The notes under the pieces: generated by a model
What the model was told of the DNA's origin: nothing
Databases searched by the model: none
The model's input: the letters and a program-made list of their open reading frames with translations, nothing else
DNA from: Rhodococcus pyridinivorans
GTDB taxonomy: Bacteria > Actinomycetota > Actinomycetes > Mycobacteriales > Mycobacteriaceae
Length of the DNA stretch: 64,000 bases
Direction: 5' to 3'
NCBI RefSeq assembly: GCF_900105195.1
Contig: NZ_FNRX01000002.1
Span: 496,001 to 560,000, forward strand
Program-made: the position numbers and the translations under genes
Shown here: positions 8,058-16,600 of the stretch, in pieces
Numbering within the stretch: position 1 is the first letter of the stretch
Layout: each line of letters starts with the position of its first letter

Positions 8058-8133
8058 GTCGACGTGTGTGGTGGGAGAGGCGCACGACACTCGACGGGAC
8101 GCGAATCGGATACGCGCAGCGAAGGACGAACAC

Positions 8134-9330
8134 ATGAATGCAACCCGCACGGTCGTCACCACCGAAGTCGGCATCGTCGGCGGCGGCCCGGCAGGTCTCA
8201 TGCTCTCCCATCTCCTCGCGAAGGCGGGGATCGACAACATCGTCGTCGAGAAGCGTGATCACGAGACCATCCGGACCACCCACCGTGCGGGGATCCTCGA
8301 GCACGGCTCGGTGTCGCTGCTCACCGAGAGCGGAGTCGACACCCGTGTCCTGAACGAAGGGCACCGCCACGACGGCATCGATCTGCGCTTCGGAGGTGAG
8401 AGCCACCGCATCGATTTCCGGGACCTCGTGGGTGAGTCGGTGTGGTTGTATCCGCAGAACGAGGTCTTCGTCGACCTGGCCGCCTCGCGCGAACGCGACG
8501 GTGGCGATGTGCGCTACAGCGTCTGCGACACAGAGGTTCTCGACATCACCACCGACACACCGAAGATCCGGTTCACCGAATCCGACGGCACGCCGGTCGA
8601 GATCCGGTGCCGCATCCTCGTCGGAGCCGACGGATCACAGAGCATCTGCCGCAAGGCGATTCCCGGCGACGTCCGCACCGACCACTTCATCGAGTACCCC
8701 TTCGCATGGTTCGGGATCCTTACCGAGGCTCCACCGAGTGCACCCGAATTGATCTATGCGCGTTCTGATCACGGATTCGCCCTCATCAGTCAACGCAACG
8801 AGTCGGTGCAGCGGATGTACTTCCAGTGCGATCCGTCCGAGGACGCGTCGACGTGGAGCGAGGACCGGATCTGGGACGAGCTTCAGAGGCGTGTCGACGG
8901 CCCCGACGGTTTCGAACTGAAGCGCGGCCCCATCTTCGAACAGATGGTCCTGCCGTTCCGCTCGTACGTGTGCGAACCGATGCGGCACGGAAACCTCTTC
9001 CTGGCAGGCGATGCCGGCCACACCGTTCCGCCGACCGGTGCCAAGGGACTCAACCTCGCCCTGGCCGACGTCCGGGTGCTCTTCCGCGCGCTCGACTCGT
9101 TCTTCTCCACCGGCTCGTCCGACCTGCTCGACGCCTACAGCGACACGGCGCTGCAGCGCGTGTGGAAGGCGCAGAACTTCTCGTACTGGATGACCTCGAT
9201 GCTCCACACCCGTGAGGACGCAACGCCGTTCGAGAACAAACGGGCACTGGGCGAACTCGCCGCGGTCGTCGGCTCCCGGTACGGACAGCAGTATCTCGCG
9301 GAGGCGTACACGGGCCGGCCCGACCGCTGA
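8134..9330 (+). CDS. pobA: 4-hydroxybenzoate 3-monooxygenase
   Basis: This 398-residue FAD monooxygenase converts 4-hydroxybenzoate, NAD(P)H and O2 to protocatechuate, which feeds the beta-ketoadipate pathway. Motifs in order are GIVGGGPAGLML (FAD-binding GxGxxG, residues 13-24), HRAGILE, the LVGADGSQS DG motif in the middle, and GDAGHTVPPTGAKGLN (FAD ribityl site). Length matches the family (about 394). The ATG at 8134 has GAAGGA upstream. The preceding IclR gene and the inverted repeat at 8041 suggest substrate-dependent control. The convergent next gene ends 4 bp away. Confidence 0.95.
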   Translation: MNATRTVVTTEVGIVGGGPAGLMLSHLLAKAGIDNIVVEKRDHETIRTTHRAGILEHGSVSLLTESGVDTRVLNEGHRHDGIDLRFGGESHRIDFRDLVGESVWLYPQNEVFVDLAASRERDGGDVRYSVCDTEVLDITTDTPKIRFTESDGTPVEIRCRILVGADGSQSICRKAIPGDVRTDHFIEYPFAWFGILTEAPPSAPELIYARSDHGFALISQRNESVQRMYFQCDPSEDASTWSEDRIWDELQRRVDGPDGFELKRGPIFEQMVLPFRSYVCEPMRHGNLFLAGDAGHTVPPTGAKGLNLALADVRVLFRALDSFFSTGSSDLLDAYSDTALQRVWKAQNFSYWMTSMLHTREDATPFENKRALGELAAVVGSRYGQQYLAEAYTGRPDR

Positions 9331-9333
9331 TCG

Positions 9334-10551
9334 TCAGGGCGTGCGGGCCAGGAGCTCGTCGAGCCGATCGAGAACCCGCCTGTTGAGGAGGGTGCGGTTG
9401 CCCATCTCGCAATGCCCACCCGCACCCTCGGCGTCGATGAACGGGATGAGGGTCACCTTGTCGCCCAATCGATCGCCGAACGTTCCTGCACCGCGCGCGA
9501 GGGCATCGCTCTCGGCGGCGGTCACCACGACCGGGCACGAGATACGCTCCCCGACCTCGTCGAGCGTGTACGCGTTCATCTCCGCGAACAGTTCCCGGAT
9601 GTCCGAGACTCCGTTGACCCAGAATCCACGGGCGACGATCTTCCAGCGCAGCGACGGATCCGACTGCACCGCAGCCATGATCGTATCGGCGTCCTGTGCG
9701 CTCATCGAGAAAGGATCGTCGAGGACCTCGGGGGAGAGGCCGAACGCTGCCCCGAGGGCCCGGGTGCCGGCCGCGACGCTCCACTGACCGGGATCGGCGA
9801 CCACCGCGGCCAGACGATGCTCACCGGATGCTGCGCGCGGCGCGAGATACCCACCGAGACTCCATCCGCTCAGGACGATGCGTTCAGGGTCGACGATGGG
9901 GGAGGCCGTCGCATGATCGATCACCGCGCGCACGACCACTTCCCAGTCCGGACGCATCGGCATCTTCTGCTTGTAGAGCACCTCGCCCTGGCCCGGTCCG
10001 TCGAACAGGAGACAGTGGTAGCCGCGTCGCAGCGCTGCCACGGCCGATGCGAAGTACATGTCGGTGATCGTGGCGTCGTATCCGTTGGTGAAGACGATGA
10101 GCGGCCGCACGCTGTTCTCGTGGCCGGGTGCGGGAATCAGGTAGCCCGGAAGCGTGGTGTCCTCGAACGGAATCCTGGCAGCCTTGACGGGTGTGTCCCC
10201 GATCGCCAGCCCGGCATCGAAGGCCGCGACCTGCTTGTCGAAGGCGGCGATCAGACGTGGGTCGACGGGAGATCCGTACAGCGGGTGGTAGGCGGTCGCG
10301 TAGTAGGCGCTCGCCCGCAGGAACAGCTCGCGTGCCGAGTCGTCGTGCCCGGCGGTCGCGCAGGACTCCGCTTCGGCGACGAGACGGTCCCCGGTCTCGA
10401 CCCACGCCCGATAGAAGTCCCCGTCGTCACCGTCGCCCACCTGCCGGGCCACTGCGGCGATCTCGCCGAAGTCGGCGCCGCCGTAGGGGATGTAGGCTAG
10501 CGGCCAGGTTCCGAACTCGTCGTGCAGATGATCGTGGAACAGCAGACCCAT
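9334..10551 (-). CDS. Alpha/beta hydrolase, FrsA/DUF1100-like
   Basis: This 405-residue protein has an N-terminal helical cap region followed by an alpha/beta hydrolase core. The nucleophile elbow is GWSLGG, with a preceding oxyanion-type motif VFTNGYDA. Candidate triad partners are Asp in VTAAESDALARG and the His of GAGGHCEMGN. The layout resembles the 2,6-dihydroxypseudooxynicotine hydrolase/FrsA-like group, which cleaves C-C or ester bonds of small acids. The ATG at 10551 has AAGGAG 9 nt upstream. The substrate cannot be read from the sequence. It lies convergent to pobA and is not obviously part of that pathway. Confidence 0.75.
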   Translation of the reverse strand: MGLLFHDHLHDEFGTWPLAYIPYGGADFGEIAAVARQVGDGDDGDFYRAWVETGDRLVAEAESCATAGHDDSARELFLRASAYYATAYHPLYGSPVDPRLIAAFDKQVAAFDAGLAIGDTPVKAARIPFEDTTLPGYLIPAPGHENSVRPLIVFTNGYDATITDMYFASAVAALRRGYHCLLFDGPGQGEVLYKQKMPMRPDWEVVVRAVIDHATASPIVDPERIVLSGWSLGGYLAPRAASGEHRLAAVVADPGQWSVAAGTRALGAAFGLSPEVLDDPFSMSAQDADTIMAAVQSDPSLRWKIVARGFWVNGVSDIRELFAEMNAYTLDEVGERISCPVVVTAAESDALARGAGTFGDRLGDKVTLIPFIDAEGAGGHCEMGNRTLLNRRVLDRLDELLARTP

Positions 10552-10685
10552 GTCGGTGCTCCTTCGAGCCGAGGTTCGCGAATCGGGGTTCTCCCTGCAC
10601 GGTGACGGCACGATGACGTCACCGCTACCGGAATCAGCGGATTTCACCCTCGGTTTCGTCTAACAGGAGCTTCGGCTTCGCTCTC

Positions 10686-11675
10686 CTATACGGCTACGAG
10701 CCCATCCGGTGCCTTCTTCGCCAGGCGTCCGGCGAGAGCCGCACACACCAGGAGCTGCATCTGGTGGAACAGCATGAGCGGCAGCACGATCAGGCCGATG
10801 GGCTGGCCGGGGAACAGCACGATCGCCATGGGCAGACCGGTGGCGAGGGACTTCGTGGAGCCGCAGAAGAGGATCGCGACACGGTCCTGATATTCGAAAC
10901 CGAGTCCGCGCGACGAGTACCAGGTGAGCGCGAGCACGATCGCGAGCAGCACCGCGCACACACCGACGAGGGCGAGCAGGCGGCCGACCGAGATCATCGA
11001 CCAGATACCCTCGTTCATGCCGCGGCTGAACGCCACGTACACGACCAGCATGATCGATCCGCGGTCGACGAGTTTGAGCGGCTTGCCGTGGGCCTTCACC
11101 CAGCCGCCGATCCAGCGCCGCAGGAGCTGACCTGCGACGAACGGCACGAGCAACATCAGCACGATGTCGAGCACGGCCGACCCGCTGAAGGTGACGCCCT
11201 GGGTGGACATCGTCAGCGCGACCAGCAGTGGAGTCGCGAAGATTCCGATGAGACTCGAGGCGCTGGCCGAGACGATCGAGCCGGGGATGTTGCCGCGCGC
11301 CACCGAGACGAGCGCGATGGCGGACTGCACCGTGGACGGCAGCAGGCACAGGTACAGGACGCCGAGATAGAGCGGGTCGCTCAGGATCGACGGTACGAGC
11401 GCCTTGGCGGCCAGGCCGAGCAGCGGGAAGACGGCGAAGGTCGTGGCGAGGATCGTCAGGTGCAGACGCCAGTGCTCGAGACCCTCGATGGTCTCCTGCG
11501 TGGACAAGCGCGCGCCGTACAGGAAGAACAGCAGCCCGATGGCGATCTTGGCGGCCCAGTTCACGCCGTCGAGTACGACCCCGTCGGCGGGCAGCAGAGC
11601 AGCGACGGCGACGGTGGCGAGGATGGCGAGCAGGAACGGGTCGAGCCGTCCGAGCACGGGGATCTTGGAGAGCAC
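10686..11675 (-). CDS. BASS-family (SBF-like) transporter
   Basis: This roughly 329-residue membrane protein has about ten hydrophobic segments and is related to bile acid:sodium symporter-like proteins of the YfeH type. Seen are LLFFLYGARLS, LCLLPSTVQSAIAL with the conserved PSTVQS, and CGSTKSLATGLPMAIVLF, the paired broken-helix regions of this fold. The GTG at 11675 (VLSKIPVLGRLDPF) is preferred. An earlier in-frame start would read through the palindromic region at 11703-11735 and into the divergent LysR start. It is probably controlled by that LysR. The substrate is likely an organic anion. Confidence 0.8.
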   Translation of the reverse strand: MLSKIPVLGRLDPFLLAILATVAVAALLPADGVVLDGVNWAAKIAIGLLFFLYGARLSTQETIEGLEHWRLHLTILATTFAVFPLLGLAAKALVPSILSDPLYLGVLYLCLLPSTVQSAIALVSVARGNIPGSIVSASASSLIGIFATPLLVALTMSTQGVTFSGSAVLDIVLMLLVPFVAGQLLRRWIGGWVKAHGKPLKLVDRGSIMLVVYVAFSRGMNEGIWSMISVGRLLALVGVCAVLLAIVLALTWYSSRGLGFEYQDRVAILFCGSTKSLATGLPMAIVLFPGQPIGLIVLPLMLFHQMQLLVCAALAGRLAKKAPDGLVAV

Positions 11676-11702
11676 GAATCGACGGTACGGCAGCCGGATG
11701 TC

Positions 11703-11735
11703 ATTACAGAAGACGGTCGCCACGTTTTCTGTAAT
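11703..11735. promoter_or_regulatory. Palindromic LysR operator between transporter and lysR
   Basis: ATTACAGAA at 11703-11711 and its exact inverse TTCTGTAAT at 11727-11735 are separated by 15 bp. The site lies between the two divergent start codons, where LysR proteins usually bind to repress their own gene and activate the partner. Confidence 0.6.
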
Positions 11736-11756
11736 CGCGATTCGTGATGAAATGGG

Positions 11757-12617
11757 GTGGTGTTCGATCCGGTGCACCTACGGAGCTTCCTGGCCGTCGA
11801 GCGGGAGCGCGGCTTCACCGCGGCCGCCCAGCGGCTCGGCCTGCGGCAGTCGACGGTCAGTCAGCACGTCGCGCGACTCGAGAAGGAGATCGGGCGCCGC
11901 CTGTTCGTACGCGACACGCACAACGTCGAGCTCACGGCGGACGGCGCCGACATGGTCGCCTTCGCCCGCGAGATCCTCGATCGCCACGATGCCGCCCGCA
12001 GGCACTTCTCGGAGTCGCCGCTCAGCGGCCGGCTGCGTTTCGGGGTCTCCGAGGACCTGGTGCTCTACGAGCTGCCGTCGATCCTCGCCGAGTTCCGGCG
12101 TAGTCATCCCCGCATCGATCTCGAACTCACGGTGGATCTGAGCGAGGATCTGCAGCGCCGTCTCGACGACAACGAGCTCGATCTGGTCTTCGGCAAGCGT
12201 CGACCGGGCAGCCGCCACGGTGAAATGATCTTCAGCGAGCGTCTCGTCTTCCTGTCCGCCCCCGATTACGTCCTCGATCCGGACGAGCCGACACCGCTGG
12301 TGTCCTATCCGTCGCCGGCCCTGACCCGCGACATCGCGCTCGAGGTCCTCCAGCGCAGTGGGCGCGGTGTCCGCGTTGCGTGCACGACCGACAGTCTCAA
12401 CGGTCTGCGTGCTGCAGCGCTCGCGGGACTGGGCGTGGTGCTGCACGCCGAGCGGCTTCCACCACCGGGTCTCGTCCCGGTGCGCGATCCCCAACGATTG
12501 CTTCCCGGTGCGGGTGAGATCGAGTTCGTGCTCATGGCGCGTCGTTCCGTACTCAGCGGCCCGGAGGCGGCACTGCGGGCGGCCATCCTCGCGAATGCGG
12601 ATCGTGTGCGCGTGTGA
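11757..12617 (+). CDS. LysR-family transcriptional regulator
   Basis: This 286-residue protein has an N-terminal winged HTH (FTAAAQRLGLRQSTVSQHVARLEKEIGRRLF, about residues 20-50) and a periplasmic-binding-like effector domain (LRFGVSEDLVLYELPSILAEF onward, LGVVLHAERL near the end). It is divergently transcribed from the BASS-type transporter with a 9-bp-arm palindrome between them, so it most likely senses the transported compound. Starts at GTG 11757 or GTG 11760 are equally possible. Confidence 0.9.
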   Translation: MVFDPVHLRSFLAVERERGFTAAAQRLGLRQSTVSQHVARLEKEIGRRLFVRDTHNVELTADGADMVAFAREILDRHDAARRHFSESPLSGRLRFGVSEDLVLYELPSILAEFRRSHPRIDLELTVDLSEDLQRRLDDNELDLVFGKRRPGSRHGEMIFSERLVFLSAPDYVLDPDEPTPLVSYPSPALTRDIALEVLQRSGRGVRVACTTDSLNGLRAAALAGLGVVLHAERLPPPGLVPVRDPQRLLPGAGEIEFVLMARRSVLSGPEAALRAAILANADRVRV

Positions 12618-12687
12618 CGGTGTCGCGGACGGGTATTCCTGTGCCACGCCCGCTGGGGGCGGCAATGTTCACGCCGCAGGAGGAACC

Positions 12688-13182
12688 GTGTCCACAGACG
12701 CGATCGTGTTGCTGAAGGAAGACCACAAGGAGATCAAGAAACTCTTCCGCGACTTCCGGAAGGCCGAGGGGGAGAAGGAGAAGGGCAAGATCGTCGACAA
12801 GATCATCGAAGCCCTCACCGTGCACACCTATCTCGAGAACGAGTGCATGTACCCCGAGGTGCGTTCCCTGCTCCCCGATCTCGAGGACGACATTCTCGAA
12901 TCGTACGAGGAGCACCACGTCGCCGACGTGCTCGTCATCGAACTGGCCGGGATGAAGCCCGACGCAGAGCGTTTCGACGCGAAGACGACGGTCCTCATCG
13001 AGAACGTCGAGCATCACATCGACGAGGAGGAGGACGAGTGGTTCCCCAAGGTGCGCGAGGCGCTCGGCCGTAAGCAGTTGCAGGACATCGGTGCCCGCAT
13101 GCTCGAGATGAAGGAGGGCGCCCCGCGGTCACCGGCGCAGCCGTCCGCGCTGAAGAAGACGATCGACGCGGTGATCAGCTGA
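12688..13182 (+). CDS. Hemerythrin HHE domain protein
   Basis: This 164-residue helical protein is likely to bind a diiron centre for O2, NO or oxidative-stress sensing. Iron ligands of the HHE pattern are seen in order: EDHKEIKKLFRDF, HTYLENECMYPEV, EEHHVADVLVIEL and VEHHIDEEEDEWFPKV. A Pro-rich tail (PRSPAQPSALKK) ends the protein. The GTG at 12688 is chosen because AGGAGGAA directly precedes it and the family begins here (STDAIVLLKEDH). Its end overlaps the convergent next gene by 8 bp. Confidence 0.9.
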   Translation: MSTDAIVLLKEDHKEIKKLFRDFRKAEGEKEKGKIVDKIIEALTVHTYLENECMYPEVRSLLPDLEDDILESYEEHHVADVLVIELAGMKPDAERFDAKTTVLIENVEHHIDEEEDEWFPKVREALGRKQLQDIGARMLEMKEGAPRSPAQPSALKKTIDAVIS

Positions 13183-13903
13183 CGGTGTGCTGCGGCCGGG
13201 CGAGGAAGGCGCCTCGTCCGGCCCGGCTCGCCCGGTAGGCGTCGCGCCGCGTCTCGACGAGCCATCCCGGCCATGGATCGACGAATCCGGGGCAGTGGAC
13301 GGTCGGATCGAATGACGGCTGCTCCGAATCCTTCTCGGGCAGGTGGCGAGTCAGCGTCAGACGTCCCGCCGCTTCCAGAGGCCCGCGGGCGGAACCCACC
13401 AGGAGAGAGAACTCGAGCGGTATCTCGAGTGCCTGCACGGAGGTCGTCGAGGACGGTTGTCGTCCGCGCGGAACGGCGGTGATCCACCGCGGCGCGGGGT
13501 CGCTGTCGGTCCGATAGGCCATGAGCGTGCTGTAGCGGGCACTCGACCACGAACGGGCCGGCAGCAGCGCCACCCGGGCCGGCAGATGAGCCGATGCGAG
13601 CAGGACGTCCCACGGGCCGGTCTTCGTGGCGAAGCGCACCGCGAGACCGAGCACGTCCGGCATGCCGTCCGGTGTGCCGATGGCCCGCGACACCCGGGCG
13701 ACGACAGGAGTAGGGCGGGGAATCTGCCGCGGCCACCAGGACGACTCGAGTTCGGCAACCCCTTCGAAGGTCGCACCGCGCGGGTGGAACACGCGTGCTC
13801 CGCGCAGCGCGGATCCCACTCGGAACGGCACGGACAGCGCCGACGACAGAGCAGTCATGGGGATGGCATACCCGCGATCCGCCGGTTCAATCGCCTTCGT
13901 CAC
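13175..13903 (-). CDS. Small catalase-fold protein (often annotated phosphodiesterase)
   Basis: This 242-residue protein carries signatures of a small heme-dependent catalase-like family seen in actinobacteria: RVFHPRGATFEGVAEL, VARVSRAIGTPDGMPDVLGLAVRF and a central ARYSTLMAYRTDSD. The proximal heme-tyrosine region of true catalases is not obvious, so peroxide-degrading activity is uncertain. The start is either GTG 13903 or ATG 13858; the second begins nearer to the conserved region. It is divergent from glutaminase and overlaps the hemerythrin end by 8 bp. Function is assigned only to family level. Confidence 0.55.
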   Translation of the reverse strand: MTKAIEPADRGYAIPMTALSSALSVPFRVGSALRGARVFHPRGATFEGVAELESSWWPRQIPRPTPVVARVSRAIGTPDGMPDVLGLAVRFATKTGPWDVLLASAHLPARVALLPARSWSSARYSTLMAYRTDSDPAPRWITAVPRGRQPSSTTSVQALEIPLEFSLLVGSARGPLEAAGRLTLTRHLPEKDSEQPSFDPTVHCPGFVDPWPGWLVETRRDAYRASRAGRGAFLARPQHTVS

Positions 13904-13943
13904 TCCTCACCCCGGCAGCGTCCGATTCGGTCACGATGAATAC

Positions 13944-15218
13944 ATGCGTTCACCGTTGCCGGATTATCTGACCGAAGTGCTCCGAGGATGCGCCGACAGT
14001 TCGGGCGCCCTCGCCGACTACATCCCGGAACTGGCGAGGGCCGACCCGGACCGGTTCGCCCTCACCCTCGTGACCGCCGAAGGTGCGGTGTACTCCGTGG
14101 GCGACGACCACACCGAGTTCACGATCCAGTCGATCTCGAAGCCCTTCGTCTACGGTCTTGCGCTGCAACAGAGAGGCTTCGACGCCGTGCTCGACGTGAT
14201 CGATGTCGAACCCTCCGGGGAGGCGTTCAACGAGGTCTCGCTCGAACGCAACACGGGCCGTCCGCTCAACCCGATGATCAATGCCGGTGCGCTCGCCGCA
14301 CACGCCCTGGTGCTCGACGGACGGCAACCCGAGGCCTCGGTGGAGGACATCCGTTCTCTGCTGTCGTCCCTGGCCGGTCGCGAGCTGACGATCGACGAGA
14401 AGGTCGCGTCGTCGGAGCTCGAGAACTCCTATCGCAATGTCGCCATCGCCAATCTCCTTCGGGGGTACGAGGTTTTCGAGGACGATCCGGACGAGATCGT
14501 CGAGGGGTACATCCGGCAGTGTTCGGTGACTGTGACGACCAAGGATCTCGCGATGATGGCCGCGACGCTCGCGGCGGGCGGTGTGCAACCCGTGACGTGC
14601 GAGGAGATCTTCTCGCGGGACGTGGTGCGTCAGGTGCTGTCGGTGATGGCGACCTGTGGGATGTACGACGCGGCGGGGGACTGGCTCTCCACCGTCGGTA
14701 TCCCCGCCAAGAGCGGCGTGTCCGGAGGAATCATAGGAATCCTACCGGGACAGTTGGGTATTGCCGCATACTCGCCGCGCCTCGACGATCACGGCACCAG
14801 CGTCCAGGGGGTCGCCGCCTTCGGTCGTCTCTCCCGCGACATGAACTTGCATCTCATGGACGCGCCGATGGTCGCACACTCGGTGTTACGCAGAAGACAT
14901 GTCATCGGCGAGGGTGACGAGTCTCTCACCCTACTCGAGTTGCAGGGCGACCTCCAGTTCACCAGTTCCGAGGGTCTCGTGACGGCCGTGGTCGACGAGC
15001 CTGTGGAGACGAAACGCCTGGTCTTCGACCTGTCCCTCGTCCGTACCATCCTGCCGGTCGGCCGAAGGATGTTGCTGGAGATGATCGGTCGGCTCCACCG
15101 GGACGGCGTGGAGGTCGTCGTGATCGACCCCGAAGGGCATCTGCCCGAACCCGACACCGGCTACGGCTTCCGACCGCAGGTTCACACCTCGTGGGAGGAC
15201 CTGGAGGCGCAGGGGTGA
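13944..15218 (+). CDS. glsA: Glutaminase with C-terminal STAS domain
   Basis: This 424-residue enzyme would hydrolyse glutamine to glutamate and ammonia. The serine beta-lactamase-like glutaminase domain covers about residues 1-305: SISKPFVYG has the catalytic Ser-x-x-Lys, followed by NPMINAGALAAH, SYRNVAIANLLRGY and SGVSGGIIGILPGQLGIA. From about residue 320 a STAS domain follows (LLELQGDLQFTSSEGLV to VVVIDPEGHL), as in anti-sigma antagonist-like regulators. The usual glutaminase is about 310 residues, so the extra 110 residues are the fused domain. ATG 13944 matches the family start. Confidence 0.92.
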   Translation: MRSPLPDYLTEVLRGCADSSGALADYIPELARADPDRFALTLVTAEGAVYSVGDDHTEFTIQSISKPFVYGLALQQRGFDAVLDVIDVEPSGEAFNEVSLERNTGRPLNPMINAGALAAHALVLDGRQPEASVEDIRSLLSSLAGRELTIDEKVASSELENSYRNVAIANLLRGYEVFEDDPDEIVEGYIRQCSVTVTTKDLAMMAATLAAGGVQPVTCEEIFSRDVVRQVLSVMATCGMYDAAGDWLSTVGIPAKSGVSGGIIGILPGQLGIAAYSPRLDDHGTSVQGVAAFGRLSRDMNLHLMDAPMVAHSVLRRRHVIGEGDESLTLLELQGDLQFTSSEGLVTAVVDEPVETKRLVFDLSLVRTILPVGRRMLLEMIGRLHRDGVEVVVIDPEGHLPEPDTGYGFRPQVHTSWEDLEAQG

Positions 15219-15373
15219 AAGGGCATTCGGCACGAAAGTGACGTGAGGGACGGCTGTGAAGTTTTCCGGAACCACGGGTGGCGTCCACACCGAGCACTGG
15301 GCTACGGTGTCGTGCGGTGTGCCCGAGGTTGGTCGGCGAAAGACGCTCGTACCCCACGAAAGAAGATCCATTC

Positions 15374-15427
15374 ATGCCGTTCCGTGAATCCCTCGTCGTC
15401 CCCGGAATCGTCCGGGTAGGAGGATGA
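15374..15427 (+). CDS. Candidate 17-residue upstream ORF
   Basis: This tiny reading frame encodes MPFRESLVVPGIVRVGG. Its TGA overlaps the ATG of the following hydrolase (ATGA), the usual sign of translational coupling. No strong Shine-Dalgarno sequence precedes it (AAAGAAG only). It could be a regulatory uORF or the true N-terminal neighbour, or a chance frame. Confidence 0.35.
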   Translation: MPFRESLVVPGIVRVGG

Positions 15428-16299
15428 TGGCGTTGCTGACACGTTCGCCCTACCGCTGCCCCGGAGACGGCAGCGTGATCCACCACGCGTGCGCAGGACT
15501 GCTGACCTACTGGGAGCGTCCCGTCGAGGAGCACGTCGCCCGCACCTCGCTGGGTGACACCTACGTGCTCACCACGGGTCCTGCGACCGCACCGCCGATC
15601 GTGGTGCTCGCGGGTGGCGATCTCCCGGCGGCGGGGCTGCGTCTGCTCGCCGAGCAGTTCGGCGAGCGCCACCGGGTGGTGCTCGTGGATGTCCCGGGCC
15701 TTCCCGGTGCGAGCGCGGGCAGCCGGCCCGACAGCCGGATCCACAGCGTCTACGGCCACTGGCTCGTCGAGGTGCTCGATGCACTCGGCGTCGAGCGGAT
15801 TCCCGTGATCGGTCTCGGCTGGTCGGCCTCCGTGGCCGCTGCGGTGGAGGATCTTGACCGGATCGAGAAGCTGGTGATCGCGGCGCCGCTGGGTCTCGTC
15901 CCGCGCGTCCGGTGGAACCGCGCCCTCATCCCCGGCCTGCAGTGGCGCAACGAGCCCAACTTCGAGAACACCGAGCGGTACCTTCGAGCACTCGCGGGAT
16001 GCGACTACCGGCCCGACGAACAGACCCTGCGGTGGTCCTGCCGCGTCGGTGCGTATTGCACGTCGCTGACGAACATGCCCCGCATCGATCGGGCCGTGCT
16101 GCGCCGCTGGCGCGGGCGTCCGGTCGAGGTCGTCGTGGGAAGCAAGGATCCCCTCGTGCAGGTCGACGCGCTGAACAAGCTGGCCGACGACATGGGTGCT
16201 CATTTCGTGGCGCTTCCCGAGGTGGGACATCTCCTCGCGGTCGAGGCGCCGGCCGCTCTGGCGGCGACGGCCGCAACCGTAGCGGTAACGGAGAACTGA
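15424..16299 (+). CDS. Alpha/beta hydrolase fold protein
   Basis: This 291-residue protein has the core of an alpha/beta hydrolase. The strand before the nucleophile reads IPVIGLGWSASVAA with Ser in G-W-S-A-S, the acid is likely Asp in VVVGSKDPLVQ, and the His is in LPEVGHLLAVEAP. The substrate is unknown. AGGAGG lies immediately before the ATG at 15424, which is unusually close; the next ATG (15427) or a GTG at 15475 with GGAG upstream are alternatives. No catabolic partner genes are adjacent; glutaminase lies upstream with a 205-bp gap. Confidence 0.7.
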   Translation: MMALLTRSPYRCPGDGSVIHHACAGLLTYWERPVEEHVARTSLGDTYVLTTGPATAPPIVVLAGGDLPAAGLRLLAEQFGERHRVVLVDVPGLPGASAGSRPDSRIHSVYGHWLVEVLDALGVERIPVIGLGWSASVAAAVEDLDRIEKLVIAAPLGLVPRVRWNRALIPGLQWRNEPNFENTERYLRALAGCDYRPDEQTLRWSCRVGAYCTSLTNMPRIDRAVLRRWRGRPVEVVVGSKDPLVQVDALNKLADDMGAHFVALPEVGHLLAVEAPAALAATAATVAVTEN

Positions 16300-16600
16300 G
16301 AACCCGGACTCGGAAGAATCCGCTCCGGGAGAGTGTGGGTCGAAAGTGGCGATGCCGGGCTGCCCCCGACGGGCGTAGCTATCAGTCCGGCGTCGCCACT
16401 TCCGGTCACCCTCCCAGTGGAACCCGAAGGCTCGAGTACCCACACCAGGGCTGCGATAATCCCCGAATTATTACGTTTTGGTCACGGGGACGCCTACGAC
16501 CGTACCATCTGAATGCTGTGTCGTTGCAGATGTATGTATCGGCGCGTCACACATCCGCGATTACAGGGACGCGATCACATCACGCCACGGCTCTGTCGGA
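16300..16600. other. Convergent intergenic region, no protein gene
   Basis: Three hundred bases separate the hydrolase end from the next gene end. Apart from the folded element at 16333-16448 and an AT-rich patch at 16456-16480 with promoter-like hexamers on the minus strand, I see no coding frame or repeat family here. Confidence 0.6.
16333..16448 (-). ncRNA. Unassigned structured RNA element
   Basis: This non-coding stretch folds on either strand into a closed multi-stem structure. The outer stem is GTGTGGGT (16333-16340) with ACCCACAC (16438-16445). A long hairpin pairs 16345-16358 with 16387-16400 (14 positions, one G-U type) and is capped by GCTGCCC (16359-16365) with GGGC and AGC (16371-16379). 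A third helix is GGTCAC (16404-16409) with GTG and ACC (16417-16424). The minus strand is preferred because a promoter-like TGACCA, 17-bp spacer and GATTAT (16484 down to 16456) would start transcription at about 16448, just before the outer stem. I recognise no known family. Confidence 0.45.

Noticed and set aside
11675..11777. N-terminal extension of the BASS transporter to 11777
   Set aside because: It would run through the palindromic operator and overlap the divergent LysR start, and it adds a polar segment absent from the family.
16333..16448. Possible tRNA, 6C RNA or SAM riboswitch
   Set aside because: The fold lacks a T-loop and CCA end. The 6C RNA has two simple C-loop hairpins, unlike the nested long helix seen here. 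The SAM-like CCGGTCACC stretch lacks the rest of that core, and no methionine gene follows.
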